The notes under the pieces are model-generated. The model made no database searches and had not been told where the DNA came from. It saw only the letters and a list, made by a program, of their open reading frames with translations. The translations under genes were made by a program, and so were the position numbers. A stretch of 64,000 bases of DNA from Seriola aureovittata (Eukaryota; Chordata; Actinopteri; Carangiformes; Carangidae): contig NC_079386.1 in NCBI RefSeq assembly GCF_021018895.1, positions 11,036,835-11,100,834 on the forward strand. The letters are read 5' to 3'. This document shows positions 1 to 13,861 of the stretch, in pieces (the first letter of the stretch is position 1; each line of letters begins with the position of its first letter).

Positions 1-650
1 GCTGACCCCAGCATACAAATTCCCAGTTAACAAAAACATACTTTATAAAAGTGCAACAGACCTTGTAAATCATTCTTAAACCTTGAGGCAAATGCTGAAA
101 GAGACATATGTGTGTTTGCATAGTGAGCTCCAGCAGAGGAGAACATGGTTATGATCAGATGTTGAAGTTGCAAATTGTCTTATTACTGCATTAGAAAGTG
201 AAAAGACAAGTGAAGAATAACAATAACTAGAAAACCGCCCTGGAAATTCACCAGCTATTAAGAACAGAAAATAAAGGCATTTCTAGTTTCTGCGTCACTT
301 CCTGCAGATTACTGTAAACTCCCTAAAGCAGAAGTCTGGTGAAAGTGGATTGAACACACTTGTTGATATTTCAGTATCGATGCATCATGAACCCTGGTCA
401 GAGTTCACCTCTCACCTATATCTGGTTCTCAAATGGAGGTCAACTAGTTGAGCAGCTCACTCACACTTACTTGTCACAACACACACAGGGAATTTATTGG
501 CCCGTGGGAAGTTAATGATTATGGATATTGACAACCACAGAGCTGATCTGAGACTGAGTTCTGCACTGTTGCTGAAGGTGATCTGACTGTCCGTGGTGCT
601 TCTTACGCCGACCTGCATTTTATCGTATTTTCACAGACTCTGTCTTCGAC
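1..650. other. 5' flank of slc16a13
   Basis: No coding exon of an upstream gene is recognisable here. A pyrimidine-rich stretch ending in an AG at 635-636 lies just before the slc16a13 start codon and looks like a splice acceptor. The first coding exon may therefore begin at 637 and be preceded by a non-coding 5' exon elsewhere in this flank or beyond the window edge. No TATA box or CpG-rich core could be assigned with confidence. Confidence 0.4.
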
Positions 651-3600
651 ATGACCAAACACAAGCCCAAAGCAGAGAGCCGGAGTGATGAAGCGGAGGG
701 TCCAGATGGAGGGTGGGGCTGGGTGCTGGTCGGCGCCCTGTTCGTCAGCACGAGCCTCGTGTTCGGGCTGATGCGCAGCCTGGGGATCTTCTTCGTGGAG
801 TTTGTCCAGTACTTTGAGGAGAGCGCCCAGGCCATCTCCTGGATCTCTTCAACAGGCCTGGCAGCACAGCAGTTCTTTAGTGAGTATGAAATTAAAATGC
901 GTATTATTATAATATCTCAGACCCTAAGAAGAGGAAGATGTCTTCCCACTGTTTATTTTTTTTGACAGCTAGTTATTCAATAGATATTCAAGATACACTG
1001 ATATAAAACAAACAAAAGTATTAAATTCTCACATTTAAGAAGCTGGAAGCAGTCAATGGTTGGCATTTTTTGGCATTACTTAGATGATTATTCAATAATC
1101 AAAAGCATTATACAATTATTTATCTATTAGATTAATCCATTTATCATTTTCAGCACATTTTGTAATTTTCCTGTTAAGTTTTTACATTTACACATGAAGG
1201 GATTTGATGAAAGAGAAGCAACTGAAACAAGGTCATTAATTGAATCTGAGCCATTTGGTCTGAGAGAACAGGGCTGCAGCTCAGCCCTTTAACAAGCACC
1301 TGTGGGGTCACTCATTACAAAGACATGCCCTGCAGCCAGATTTCAAAATCGCACAACTTTATTTTACACTCTAGGGCAGATCCCAAAGTCTCCACACATA
1401 CTAAATATGTCAGGATGAGATAAAGATAAGAGGATAAGACGGATAGAAAATTTCATCTGGACAGCCATAAAAACATGAGTTTGAATATTTCAGTGTAAAC
1501 ATCATTTACCTTCAGTGGAGCTAAAACTAGCTGGTACAGGATATACATGGTGGAATAAGAGGGATTTTGGCAAGTGTCCTGACTAATGGAGGCACCTGTA
1601 TGTGTTTGTGTTGCAGGTCCTCTGGGTGCAGCGCTGTGTAATGCGTATGACACCCGGGTGGTGGTGATGACGGGGGGCTTTCTCGCTGGACTCGGCCTCA
1701 TACTCGCCTCGCAGGCCACCAGCCTTGTTCATCTCTACCTCACTATGGGTGTCGTTTCAGGTCATATATATGAAAGTCCTACAATACCAGTCAAAGTAAC
1801 GGGTTTACTTCCTCTTCCTGTGACACAGCTGGATTACAAACATCCCTCCTTTACTTTTAGAGGGCTGCTCGTCTTCGTTTACCTCGTTAAGTGTTTACCT
1901 GTCAACAAACTGACCTCTCACCTTCCCTCCGTTTCCTCCTCCAGGTTTGGGCTGGGGACTGGTCTTCACTCCCATGGTGGCCACCGTCATGGCTCACTTC
2001 ACGCGGCGCCGCACCCTGGCGTTGGGACTGGCGTTCTCCAGCATCGGCATTTCCTCCTTCGCTTTCAACCCGCTCTTCCAGCTTCTGGTGGAGATGTACG
2101 CCTGGCGGGGGGCCCTGCTGATTCTGGGGGGGCTCAGCCTCAACATTGTTCCCTGCGGGGCTCTCGTCCGCCTGAAGCGACGCCCTAAAGCCCCGCAAAA
2201 GGTGCCGTCTTCTTTTGTGGAAGCTTATATATCTGCAGCAGCGAAGTTGGTGATTCTGTAAATGATTTCTATGGGATGACTCTTCTACCTCTGGTCATGT
2301 GAGGACTGTTTCATCTCTGTGATCGAGAGGGATTTATAGTTCGATCATAATTTGATAATTTTTTCTTAACCCCTCAGGTGGATTCAGAGAGCAGCTCATC
2401 ATGTGCTGCGGTGCTGCGACGAGTCTCCTCCTACCTGGAGCTGCCGCTGCTCTTCGAGAGGCCTTATCTCACCTACACCGCAGCCATCACTCTTCTTAAT
2501 GTCGGCTACTTCGTTCCATATTTCCACCTGGTGGCCCACAGCCGCCAAGTCGGCTTCTCAGAATACCAAGCTGCTTTTGTCATGTCCGCCGCCGGAGCTA
2601 CAGACATTTTGGGCCGCATAGCGTCAGGCTGGTTCGCTGACCTGGGACACTTCCGGCTGATCCACTTGCTGAGCTTGTGGACAACCCTGGCGGGAGTGTT
2701 CATCATGCTGCTGCCTGTGAGCTCTTTGTCTGGTTCTTATGCTGCACTGATGGTGATCAGCCTCCTCTACGGCTTCTGCTCTGGCGCTTTGACCTCTTTG
2801 GTTTTCGCGGTGGTGCCCATGATTGTGGGCGTGGAGCGCATGATGGGTGCCCTCGGGCTGCTGCAGCTCATCGAGAGCGTCGCAGGACTGCTGGGGACAC
2901 CTCTGTCAGGTAGGAGCACGCCGAGGGAGCAGACTGATGTAGAGCCAGATGAGCTGTACTGAGTTTTATTCACAATAGAGAAAGTAAAAGCCGAGTTTAT
3001 AAAATAAACCAACATATTGTTGAGTGCAGTGTGTTTATATAGACTGTGTCTCCCAATGTAGGTCACGTCAGCGTGTTTCATATTATCTCAAGTGACATAA
3101 CTCAGCTGCTAAACAGGTTAACACACTGAAGCTAAAGTAGTCAAATATTAATTGGTGTAATCAGTGTCGGCAAGTTCCCTTACACCTTCCTCTGTTTTCT
3201 TAAGTATTATTTCTGACCCTGACTCATACTGTTCCCACACAGGAGTCAGCAGGTCGTACGTCTCTACAGAATAGAGTCAGAGTAGTTAGAGCAGGATGTT
3301 TTCGAAGTGTCAGTTCAACCAAATTACAAAGGACCTTTCACTTACATCAAGTGGTGTCGGAGAACGCAGATAATGTTGTTTGTGTTTGGTTTCTCTCTCC
3401 ATCTCGCTGCAGGGGAGGGTTTTTGTATGTGGTGCTCAAAGCATTGAAAAAACAGTCGTGTCTGTGATACTCTGGAAGTTATTTCTCAAAATGTCAACTC
3501 CTCCTTTAACGAGATCATAATGTCACAGTGATAAAACCCCACATGTAATCAGGACTGTATTGAGTCTTTTTCTTAATTAGCATGAGGCTAATATTATGCG

Positions 3601-3993
3601 CTTTATTTAAGTTCTTATAATTTTTATCAGTTTTATTTGCGCCCTTATGTTCTTGATTTCGCCATGAATGTATGTATTTCCTACACATGCCATGCAATAT
3701 CCCTTTTGTTAATATGCTCTGTGTTTTAATGTGATTATTTTATTATTTCTCCGTATTTTCTCCAAGGGTTGCTCAAGGACATCACAGGCAACTACGCGGC
3801 CTCCTTCATGGTAGCGGGCAGTTTCCTCATTCTCGGTACTTTGACCATGGCCACTCTTCCCCACTACTTCTCCTGCACAGAACCACCAGCTCCTCAAAGA
3901 CGTTCCCATGACGACAAAGATAAGAGTTACCATTCAGAGCTGGCACAGATCAATAGTTCGCCTTCTGACACGAGTCATGGAGGAGCTCAATGA
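651..3993 (+). CDS. slc16a13: Monocarboxylate transporter 13 (SLC16 family), five coding exons
   Basis: A plasma-membrane carrier of the major facilitator superfamily, SLC16 branch. The family moves monocarboxylates, often with protons; the substrate of member 13 is poorly defined. Coding exons are 651-879, 1617-1760, 1945-2201, 2378-2909 and 3767-3993. All junctions are GT-AG and in frame, giving about 462 aa against 426 in human. The N-terminus has the SLC16 signature DGGWGW (residues 19-24) at the start of TM1. Later exons carry [32 protein letters not shown] and [18 protein letters not shown], which match SLC16A13 better than other members I recall. The TM8 pair D286/R290 (DILGR) matches the conserved Asp/Arg pair needed for transport in MCT1. 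The ATG at 651 is the only start giving the expected N-terminus. The C-terminal tail is hydrophilic and longer than in human. The gene converges on acap1, as expected from their shared 17p13.1 neighbourhood in human. Confidence 0.93.
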
Positions 3994-6029
3994 TGTGGAT
4001 CAGCTTCAAGACTGTGTGAGTTAAAGGACCAAGAGTCTTATTATTCAATCTTCAGACAGGTCAGTGTAACTGTGTCGCCTCCCTAAAGACACTTACAGTA
4101 AGTATACAGTTGCACATATTGAAGAATGGCTGTGTGTTTGCATTATACCTCAGAGATTCAGACCCAAAAGTGAAGCTCACTGTGAAAGCTCTGACAGCAG
4201 AAAGGGGCCAATGAGTTGCTCTCTCTCACAGCAGAACCTCAGTTTGATGTTTAGGTCAGTACCTCCTGCCTGAAAGATAATCTGGGCATTGAAATGTTTT
4301 ATTTACAATGTACAGATGTGTGGCTGCTTTACATGCACTGCAGGCTGGCAATGCAAGATAGGGAATAGGAATGAAAATGTGATTTGAATTTTGCCACTGA
4401 GTTTGCACATTCAGCATACTTAACTTGAGAAACTGAGAAAGAAATGTTTTATTTTCTTGGTGGTTCATATGAAATGTGAATCTGACTTTATATATCTTTA
4501 TATATGTTGCACGTACATGATCAATATTTAACTTTTACTATCTGCATTTAAACGATAGTCTTTTAATGAAGCACACATGACAAGTGTGTGAAGAGCCATG
4601 GGCAAGTAGTAGTGAGCCTTCCTGCTGACTGTTGATCTTTACACTCCTGTGTAATTTATGGATGTATATTTATGGGTTAAAGAAACATTTCTTAAAAATA
4701 AGCAGCACCACTCTGCTGCTCACTGTTCACACTGATCTATTCGAAGCACAGCAACAGCTCTGTGAAAGAGCTGCAGACCAGTTCTCCCTCTCGACCTCAG
4801 GAATTTCTCTTTCCATCAGTGCATTAAAGCGCTGGGCAGGAGCACAAGACTGTTATTTGTGCATTTTCTGATGATACATAACAAGTGCATAAGCACTTTG
4901 TACTGTAGTAAACCATAAACCAAGACTGCCTTTGTAAACCAGGGATGTTTGGCTTTGAGAACAGCTGAATGAACACCAGTTTTGCAGGCAGGACATGACC
5001 AGGTCAGAGTGACCTGCTGGTTACTGGCAGACTCATTTCAGGGTCCTTGCAGTGCAACAAGCCGCGTGACCAAATATGACACTTGATCGTGCTGGCAGCT
5101 ACTGAACATTTCAGCTTCAGTAATTGTTGAGAAGTGGAAAAAGTTCGTCTTAATCAGAAATATTTTTACCCTAATGTCTTAAACTTACCACTCAAACCTA
5201 CTTCAGTCACTGTTTTCAATTAAAATGTGATGTTTTGTACTCAGTTTTGATTAAAAAAAAAACAACATTGTATTTTTATTTCAATGTGTCTATACTTTAT
5301 AGGTTTTTGTGTCTCAGCCTTTAACATAAGTAGGCAGATCTGTGGTAAAATCAGACAACCACCAACTTTTTGCCAAGAAGCTCGATCACAGAATGATGGC
5401 TCCCTCTGCTGGCGATTTGTACATATACCACCGTGTATCACTTCAAACACAAATGTAGACCATTGAATATTTCCTCATTCCAAATGTCAAATTTAGAGCT
5501 TAAACACTTCAACACACTTAAATGTAAGTTTTGTATTACGTTTTATTTATCATATCATGTTACAAATCTGAAGTACCTCACATCAATCGACAAAACAGAC
5601 TTGAACAGCGTCGAAAAATGTTCCAAATATAAAAAAAAATTCAATTTCAATTGACATAAAATTTCACCTTTTTGCCACAATTACGTCCATTTTCACTAAA
5701 CATCTTCACTTTATTTTCAGGTATCGAGTCATTTCAAATGCTAAAGGAACATAAAAACTCAGCCCTTTTTGGTTTAAAAAAAAAAAACAATACATTTACT
5801 GGATTTAATTAGGAAATCTTGGCAGAGTGATGGTGTTACCCTCTGCTAGACATAAAGACACCTCATGCTGGTCTCATAAAGCTGTTCCAGTGTTTCCACT
5901 TGGACACAATTGTTCTGCTCTGACGTGTTTGCACAAAGAATTCACTGTTGGGAGCGTCCGTCCCTCTGAAGTCAACACCAGCTGAGCTATGACTGAACGT
6001 GTGGCAGGCAGCCAGGGAAAATCTGTGTA

Positions 6030-6108
<79 letters not shown>

Positions 6109-6201
6109 CTGTGAGCTGAATGCTAGCATGTATGTGTTTTCCAAGTATGTCCGGCTGAAGTGTGAAATGTAGCATTGTACGACAGGTTGAGGAACAGCTG
6201 G
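3994..6201. other. Convergent intergenic space and 3' UTRs of slc16a13 and acap1
   Basis: This region holds no coding exon. It must contain both 3' UTRs. Possible polyadenylation hexamers for slc16a13 are the ATTAAA at 4823 and those near 5219 and 5249. For acap1 the minus-strand signal may be the TTTATT (read on plus) near 5711, about 490 bases past its stop. These are motif matches only. Short AT-rich reading frames here have no recognisable homology. Confidence 0.45.
6035..6103. repeat. (GT)n microsatellite
   Basis: An almost pure GT run of roughly 34 units, followed by a short GC-alternating tail. It lies about 100 bases beyond the acap1 stop codon, probably inside the acap1 3' UTR, where the transcript would contain a (CA)n tract. 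Confidence 0.95.
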
Positions 6202-9148
6202 TTAAGATTTGGGGTCTGCGCTGCGGCGTTTGAGCTTCTCGGGGTTGTTTGAGGCCATGTGTGAAAAGTCTCTGAAGATATCCTGGTAGGTTTCATCACC
6301 TGGAAAAAAAACCGCAGAAGAAGAAATGAGCCTTAAAGCCAGACATTTTTTTAAGATGATTACAAGCTTAAGGGCTGTTAACTTTAAGAATCCAAGGTCA
6401 AATTAATGCCATCTTTTCTGGTTTTTAATTCTTCTCTTTATTTCTGGCCACATCCTCTATTTTAATGAGGCACAGCTGTGTTTGAACCATAACATCTTTC
6501 CGCAAGAGCTACATAATTTTCACGGGGACATATTCAATTTTAATGACATAAACTCCACCGACTATTTCCTGAACTCATTTAGAGTAGTAGCCCTAAAGCG
6601 AGAAGCATGCAACTGAACAAATAAACACACATTAGGGCATGCACATGCACTTTACCTCTTAGTTTTCAGTAGGTGGCACACTGCGCAAGCAGTTGAGACC
6701 AGCCGGACATCTCAGCAGGCAGAAGGCAAAGGCACATGAGTGCACACAACAAAGACACACAACGATAAAGCACAGCACGTCAAATACCGACCAGCAGTTG
6801 TTTCAAGCAGACAAAAGCCTCACGTTTCCATTCCTTCATGAGTGAAAACTGAAAACGGTTCACGCTGGAAACTGGAGAGAAACTTAACAAAAAAGCCTCG
6901 AGGACAATCATGAAAGAATGGACTTTGCAGCTTGAAAAGGAGCCAGATGACAAAATGCAAACACAACCCACTGTTAACCTTAAGCTCAAGGGCTACAGCA
7001 CAGAGCTCTTGGACCATAAATACAAACAGTGTAAAAGCTCAAACTGTGTCACTATTCACAGAATAGTAGGAGAAAAATCGTCCTTGAGAACCAAACCCAA
7101 CATTGAATTTAGCTTAAAAACTGGACTGGAAATATCAGCCTAACAAACATCAAGATACAAAACAAAATATGTACATGGTGTATGTAAAAACATCCCAAAT
7201 ATACAATATCAGATAAATAGGCCTGATATAGGTCTACTATATCTATACATTTTCTGAAACCTCAGTTACACAACAGTGACATCGGAAACACCCACATGAA
7301 ACGCTCTCTATTGTTGTTTATTATAGTTATTTGGAGATTTTTGTGGGTTTCAAAGTGCAGGATGATGTGCGTTTATAATTGAAAGTGCATGTGGACTCCT
7401 GGGACGAATGTTTCACACAATGTCCGTCCTTTGTCTCACAAGACATTTTTCCAGTCTTTGCTGATGAATAAATCTGTTTTCATTTTACGTCCTTTACACT
7501 TCATACGGTCGTACCCTGTGTTCTGGCTCGTTCTTGGTTTACAAGAAGTGGATTTTATGCTTCCTCAGAGGAGGCTATTTTCTTTTTTCTTTTTTTCTAT
7601 CTTAGAAATGATGATGCATGTTTCCTTGAATGATACACGCGAAAGGCCATGAAATGTCTGTGCAAACGTTGCAGATAAACACCACATGACCGCATGCAAA
7701 ACCAGTGATTTCACCAGTGATGCTTGACAACTAGTGGAAAACATTTCCACATTTTCTTTTTCCTTTTAGCTTACAGCCAAAAACAAGCCCAAATCCAGGG
7801 GTGACCTTTATCCCCCACTAATCATTTTGCCCCCCCAGAGCCCAGCCACTTATGTGGTTCTTTATGGCCTGCAGGCTCTTCCTGGTGTGGCCCAGCCCAC
7901 CTCCGCTCCCGCCCTGTATCCCCCCAGATCCCTGCCCCCCTGAGTGACCTGATTGGCCAAATGCTCCATCCATCTCCCGCATCTCCTTGTTCATTTTGGC
8001 AATCCTCAGCCTGAAAGAGAGGAGAGCAGTTAGAGGTCTGTTAACTGTTTACACGTTTCGCATCAGACGTTTCATCGTGTCCCCGAACACTCACAGGGTG
8101 ACGATGTCGGCGTTGGCGTTGTCCACGGCGATAGTTATAGGGTCTTTCTGGTTCTTGTCTCTGGCGTTGTAGTCCGCACCTCGCTTTAAAAACAGACAAA
8201 CCAACCTGGGAAAGAAGGGAAACGCATTAAAAGAGACTCTGTGATGTTGTTTGATAATGTGTGAATATTGCATCTCAAAATCCATCAATTTCTTCAGATG
8301 TGGTAGAAACACGAACAGGAATGGACAAAAGTTCTTGTGGCTTATTACCTCCTCCTACAGACAAGTAGAACAAATAGGATCTTTCAGGATCACTCAGAAA
8401 TTTGCCTCAGTCGTTATATTTTTTTATAACCCTTATTCTTGAATGCACTGTCACGCTCGAACCAGACGTGCACCACAGCAGCGCTCAGCAATTTGACTCA
8501 GGCGCGAGGAGATTGGAGCCAGATTCAGCTTCAACTTTCAGATAAACAGTGAAATACTGGGCTCTATGTTATCTACATTTTCTCCCTTTTAGGAACATTT
8601 GCCAAACAAACGGTCACGTTCGTTTGGCAAAGATTACTTGGTGGAAATGTTGCTGTAAAACAAGCGTCAAACTGCACACAGTTCTGTGATGCTTTAAGAT
8701 AAAATAAATTCAAAAACCTAATTAAAAGTCTTAAATTAGCGCTTGCAGGCTCTTTTGGAGTTTCTTCTATATTAATTTAATTCATCACTTGCTGAGATTT
8801 TCCACTTTACCCAACACTGAAATATCATTTGGGAGAACAAGGTGAATCTATTTAGCTCTTTTAGTGGCTTTGGGCACCGTGCCTAGAGGCTTAAATAGAT
8901 TTTGTGTGTGTGTATAAAGTAATCTGTTTATTGGTCTGCAGTTGCCTTTCTGTCTGATAAACCAAGCGGTGTCAACCTCTGAGTTTATGAGATAAAAATG
9001 TTATTCACAGCGGAAATTTTGTTGTGTATCTTTTTTATTCTTTGTGTTACTGTCAGGCATAGCCTATTAATGTCTCCACAGTTACATGGTTTATAAGTTG
9101 CACTGCCATGTCACCTTTTTGCACACAGAAGAAACTGATTCTGCACAT

Positions 9149-9231
<83 letters not shown>

Positions 9232-10508
9232 ACACTGTGTCCTACCCAGTGTGACCCAGGATGGTGGCGTGGTGCAGCGGTCCTCTCCCGTTGCTGTCGA
9301 CCTGGTTGACGTTGGCGCTGTTCTGCAGCAGGAACTCGCAGGCTGCCAGGGCGTTCTGGTTCCAAACACGACAACACGTGAGATGCTGTTTGGATTTTTA
9401 TACACACAACCTACACGACCCTCTCTGAACGTCTCCTTACTTTGTCACCTTGTCCAAACAGGTTAACACAATGAGACAAAACAGATAAAACCCTGCCGGT
9501 GGCACAGAAAGGCAGCAGGGAAAAGTGTTGATCTTGTAATTTTACACCAGTAACAGGGGTAACGCTAAAGATGCTAAGGTTAGCCCAAGAGTTTATCCGG
9601 CTAGCTGCATGAATATGGTCAGATAATTTCATGTCAATTATGAGATATTTTTAGTGCAAAGTGTATTTTGATTGGTGGGTGGTGCAACAGGAACGCTAAC
9701 GAGAGTTTTTAAACAATTAAACAGTTTTTAAATAATTCTCCGTCTCAAGAGTCAAGACTGTGACTGAGTAGATAAATTAATAAATTCAGGTGGTAAAAAT
9801 CAAGAGGATTCATCCTCTGGGGACATTAAACATTCACAACCATCATCAGAGCTCCTCCAGCACCATAATGTTACTCAGGTAAAAAAACGGCCTGCAGGTG
9901 TTGCTAGAGGACAGGTTGGGGGGGGGGGGTCTCCCTCACCGCTGAGACGGCCTGTATCAGCGGTGTGCTGGACTCCTCAGCCACATTGACCCAGTTGACG
10001 TCGGCGCCGTGAGCCAAAGCGTCGGCCATGACTGGGAAGTTCTGCAGGGCCGCCGATCGGTACAACAGCGCTCCCGGGTGAAGTCCGCTCAGATCCTCCT
10101 CTTCCTCGTCCACATCTGAGGGGAGCAGACAGTTAATTTCTCCTTTTTTAAAAAGGGAAAAGGAAGTTTTGACACGTTAGGGCCTTTTTTTTGTTTTTTT
10201 ACCCTTTTCCTCCTTTCAAGATTCAATACATATAATGTGGTGGTGTAACACTTTTCAAAATGTTCTAGTTTGACAGTCCATGTTAAGCACCTTGTACAAG
10301 CTTGTTTTTGCCAGCTCATACTGTATGTGTGCATTAGTATGTGTGTGGGTGTTTTATCTTACCTTTGTAAAAGCTTGTATTGTTCTTTTGGACAAGGTCA
10401 CTGGGGCTGAGCCCTGAGGAAGGAGAGAGAGAGAGAGAGAGAAAGTGTGTGTGTGTGTGAGAGAGAGAGAGCCACGATTACAGGTTTATTCTGCTGACTG
10501 CAACAACA

Positions 10509-10606
<98 letters not shown>

Positions 10607-13600
10607 AATACAGCAGAGTAGGCCCTTAGGATTATCTGCTTTTGCCGGATCACCAAGTTTGGGGATTGTGTGAGTGTTTGTGTTCTTGTTTTGTTAACAT
10701 CAGCAGGAGTAAGCGAGTGATGAACTAGACAACAAACAAGTAAACCAGCTGAGTTATTAAACTTTAACAGCCCACAGATTTTTCCATCTCTCCATCGTCC
10801 TCATGGTTTACCTGTGACCCGAGGCAGAGTGGCTCGGTTCGGTTTGGGCTTGAGCGGCGGCCGCTGTGCAGTCCGCTCCTGCGTGGCCGCCCGGTTCCTC
10901 CTGGCGCTGGATCGCCTCAGCGGGGGGTTTCGTCCGGTCTCTGGCAGCTTTTGGATGAACTTCTTTTCAACGTACTTTGATTTTATCCAAGACTCCTTGT
11001 CTCCTCTGAGGGACAGAAACGAAAGATTAGACAGAGAGAAAGATGGAGAGAGGAATGTGTGCTTACTGCTGATGACTGCGTAAACTAAACAAAAGAAGCC
11101 TACATGCAGGGCTTTGTTTGTCAGTATGTTTCTGGCTTCACTTGCTCTCGGTTTGACTCCACAACTTGCTTGGACAGCTGTGCAACATGAATGCTTAACA
11201 CATGTCTCTTAGGCACTGAGTGTCTTTTTAATTAAGTGATAAATTCAGTTAAAAGGAGTCTATCTAGGACACAGCGTCTCCCTTTTTTACTCTTTATTAC
11301 AGCAGAAATGTCAAATTTCTCCATGTTTATCAGCTGTGAACCAAGAAGCCTTTGGTCCATCCATGTGTGACTAAAAAATAAAAACATTAACACCGCAAAA
11401 TATATAATTTTTCAAAAAGGAGTGCGATACTGAAATAATCAAATGATGTGTGACAGGACTGAAAGCTCATGCCGCAGAAAGCATGCAGCCTCACAACAAG
11501 TTTCCGGACAATTTTAGTCACGATGTTAACCATCTGTATCTTGTACCTGTGGCACTTCCTGACTGCTGTGACACAAGAGAGGAGAGAAGAGGAAGTTAAA
11601 AAATAAGTCTAAAGAAAGTTGTAGGCTGCTGATATAACCATTTTAAACCACATGGCCCTTTTTTTAAAACTCAGCCACTGAATCACTGAGTCGTGGAGAG
11701 CTGCAGCAAAATCTGCTCACAATCAGAGTGTGACGACTTAAACTTTGGTCGTGTAAAAATATGTCGTGCACAGGCAGAATTTGACCTTCATGTGATAAAC
11801 AGCAGGAAGAGATGACGAGCGTGTTGCTGTTGATTTCTGAGTGTTGTTGCAGCTGCAGTAACAGTCACGTCGGATCAACAGCTTAATAAATGATGCCAGA
11901 AAGTCTTTAATCCTTGAAATTAATTTCCATCAAAGACAGATTTGTAGTACAAGTGTGGACTCTTGTCTCATTAAACCAAACATGACTTATTTAAAAGGCA
12001 AACAATTAAAACTGTCCAAAGCAATTGAGTAATAAATACATTTTAATACATGATTACAATGTATGCATGTAATTTAATTCCACATGATTTATTTTTGTCT
12101 TTCGTGTCAGGATTTATTTTCCCTCCATCATATTTGGTTTTCCATTCATCATTTTCCAAATCAGCGCAGTTTAAACGTGCCACTGAAAGTGTGACTTCAT
12201 CCATTTTTCCTTTAATGCACTTTAGGCAGATATCGGTCAAACCATCCGGGGTTTCTCACATCTGTGGTTTGCCATCTATGGTAGACCATCTCGACTGCCA
12301 GTGGCTACTACATCAGTCGCTCTTCCTGCAACGTAATCACACTGTGCACTGCTTTCACAAAGACCAAACAAAGCTGACATCTCATTTTTAACAAGCATGA
12401 GACGACCTACTGCTCATATCTCAATAAACCAAGATGTCTATTGTGGGAGATGTATTTGGCCACCCGAATTGAGACTGATGCTGCGACACAGACCGGCGAA
12501 GTGTTTGATTAACGGCCTTATAATTAGCATATTGAGATGATAAATTGTAATTTAGGCCACATGTTCGCAAAGAAAACTAAATCTCAGACGAGTGAATAAA
12601 ATAAAAGAGAAAATAAAAATGAATCATGCGAAAAAAATTAATCTAGAAATCTTATGTCCTTGGCCGTTCTTATTTCATTCCTTGTTCGTTTCTCCCGACT
12701 TAAAGGGGTAGTCCACCCATTTAGTACTGCACTTCTATAAAGTGCTATAAAGAGACTTCGAAAAGACATGTTGAAATAAGAGCGGTCAAGACTGAAGCAA
12801 CAGAGGCTGAGATATCCTGACTTTTACCCTCTGGTGTGGCTCAATGTTAAGAAACACTGGGTTACATTTCCCATAATGCAACCAAAAGCATCTTTTCATT
12901 AGATCCTTCCTGCCTGGTAAATGCCGACATCCTTCAACGCAGACGTTCTGTTATAAATGTGTAACCTCAAGCCTGAGTTTTCACAGCCTGAGTTGTACTT
13001 TCGTGCGTGTGTAAAGTGTGTAAAGGGAACTGCACGTCTAAAATCATTGGAATGGCCCTTTAACGTCTGCACGTTGGGACAGTATTGATGATTCGTACCT
13101 GGGACTGGACGGATGTGGCTTCTTGATGGTGATCTCATCGATCCGGGCCTCGTAGATCCTGTTGATTACTGTGTTTCCTAGTTCACACATCAACTAAAGA
13201 CAGCACAGAAATAACATAATGCATCATCATTCTCACTGGAACTTTGTGTTGACACAGAAAAGGCAATAATGAGGTTGTGTAGCAGTTGTAGTTAAATGGT
13301 TAACTTACCTTAATGAGCTCTGGCTCCCAGGAGTCCAGAGTCAGGGAGCGCACTTTGGAGAAATGGACTCCCAGGCTCCTGTTAGACAGGAAAACTATTC
13401 AAACTCAGGTTTCAAGCCAAACGTGTGTATGTGCGTGTATATATGTGTGTGTATACGTGTGTGTGTGTGTACCTGTGTATCCCTGAGCAGACAATACAAA
13501 GTGTGATGCCCAGGTTGATGGAGGCCCAATCAGGACCGGGCTCTCCGCAGTCGCAGCACTGCCGGTTCCCCGGGATCGCCTGAACCTCCTCCAGCGCCTT

Positions 13601-13691
13601 GTAGCCCACGCACTCCTGATCTACGCCTCCTCCTCCTCCCCCGCTTGCCAAAGTGCTCGTCGACATCGAGCTGCAGCGCTGTCTCTGATAA

Positions 13692-13726
<35 letters not shown>

Positions 13727-13812
13727 TACGGGAATGAGGACACACAAAGGTATGAAACTTCCTCTGTACCTTCTCGGATTAAACTCCCACTGAGAAATGC
13801 AGATATAGAAGG

Positions 13813-13861
<49 letters not shown>

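Noticed and set aside
5863..6175. Frames rich in Thr-His dipeptides
   Set aside because: Translation of a (GT)n microsatellite; not coding.
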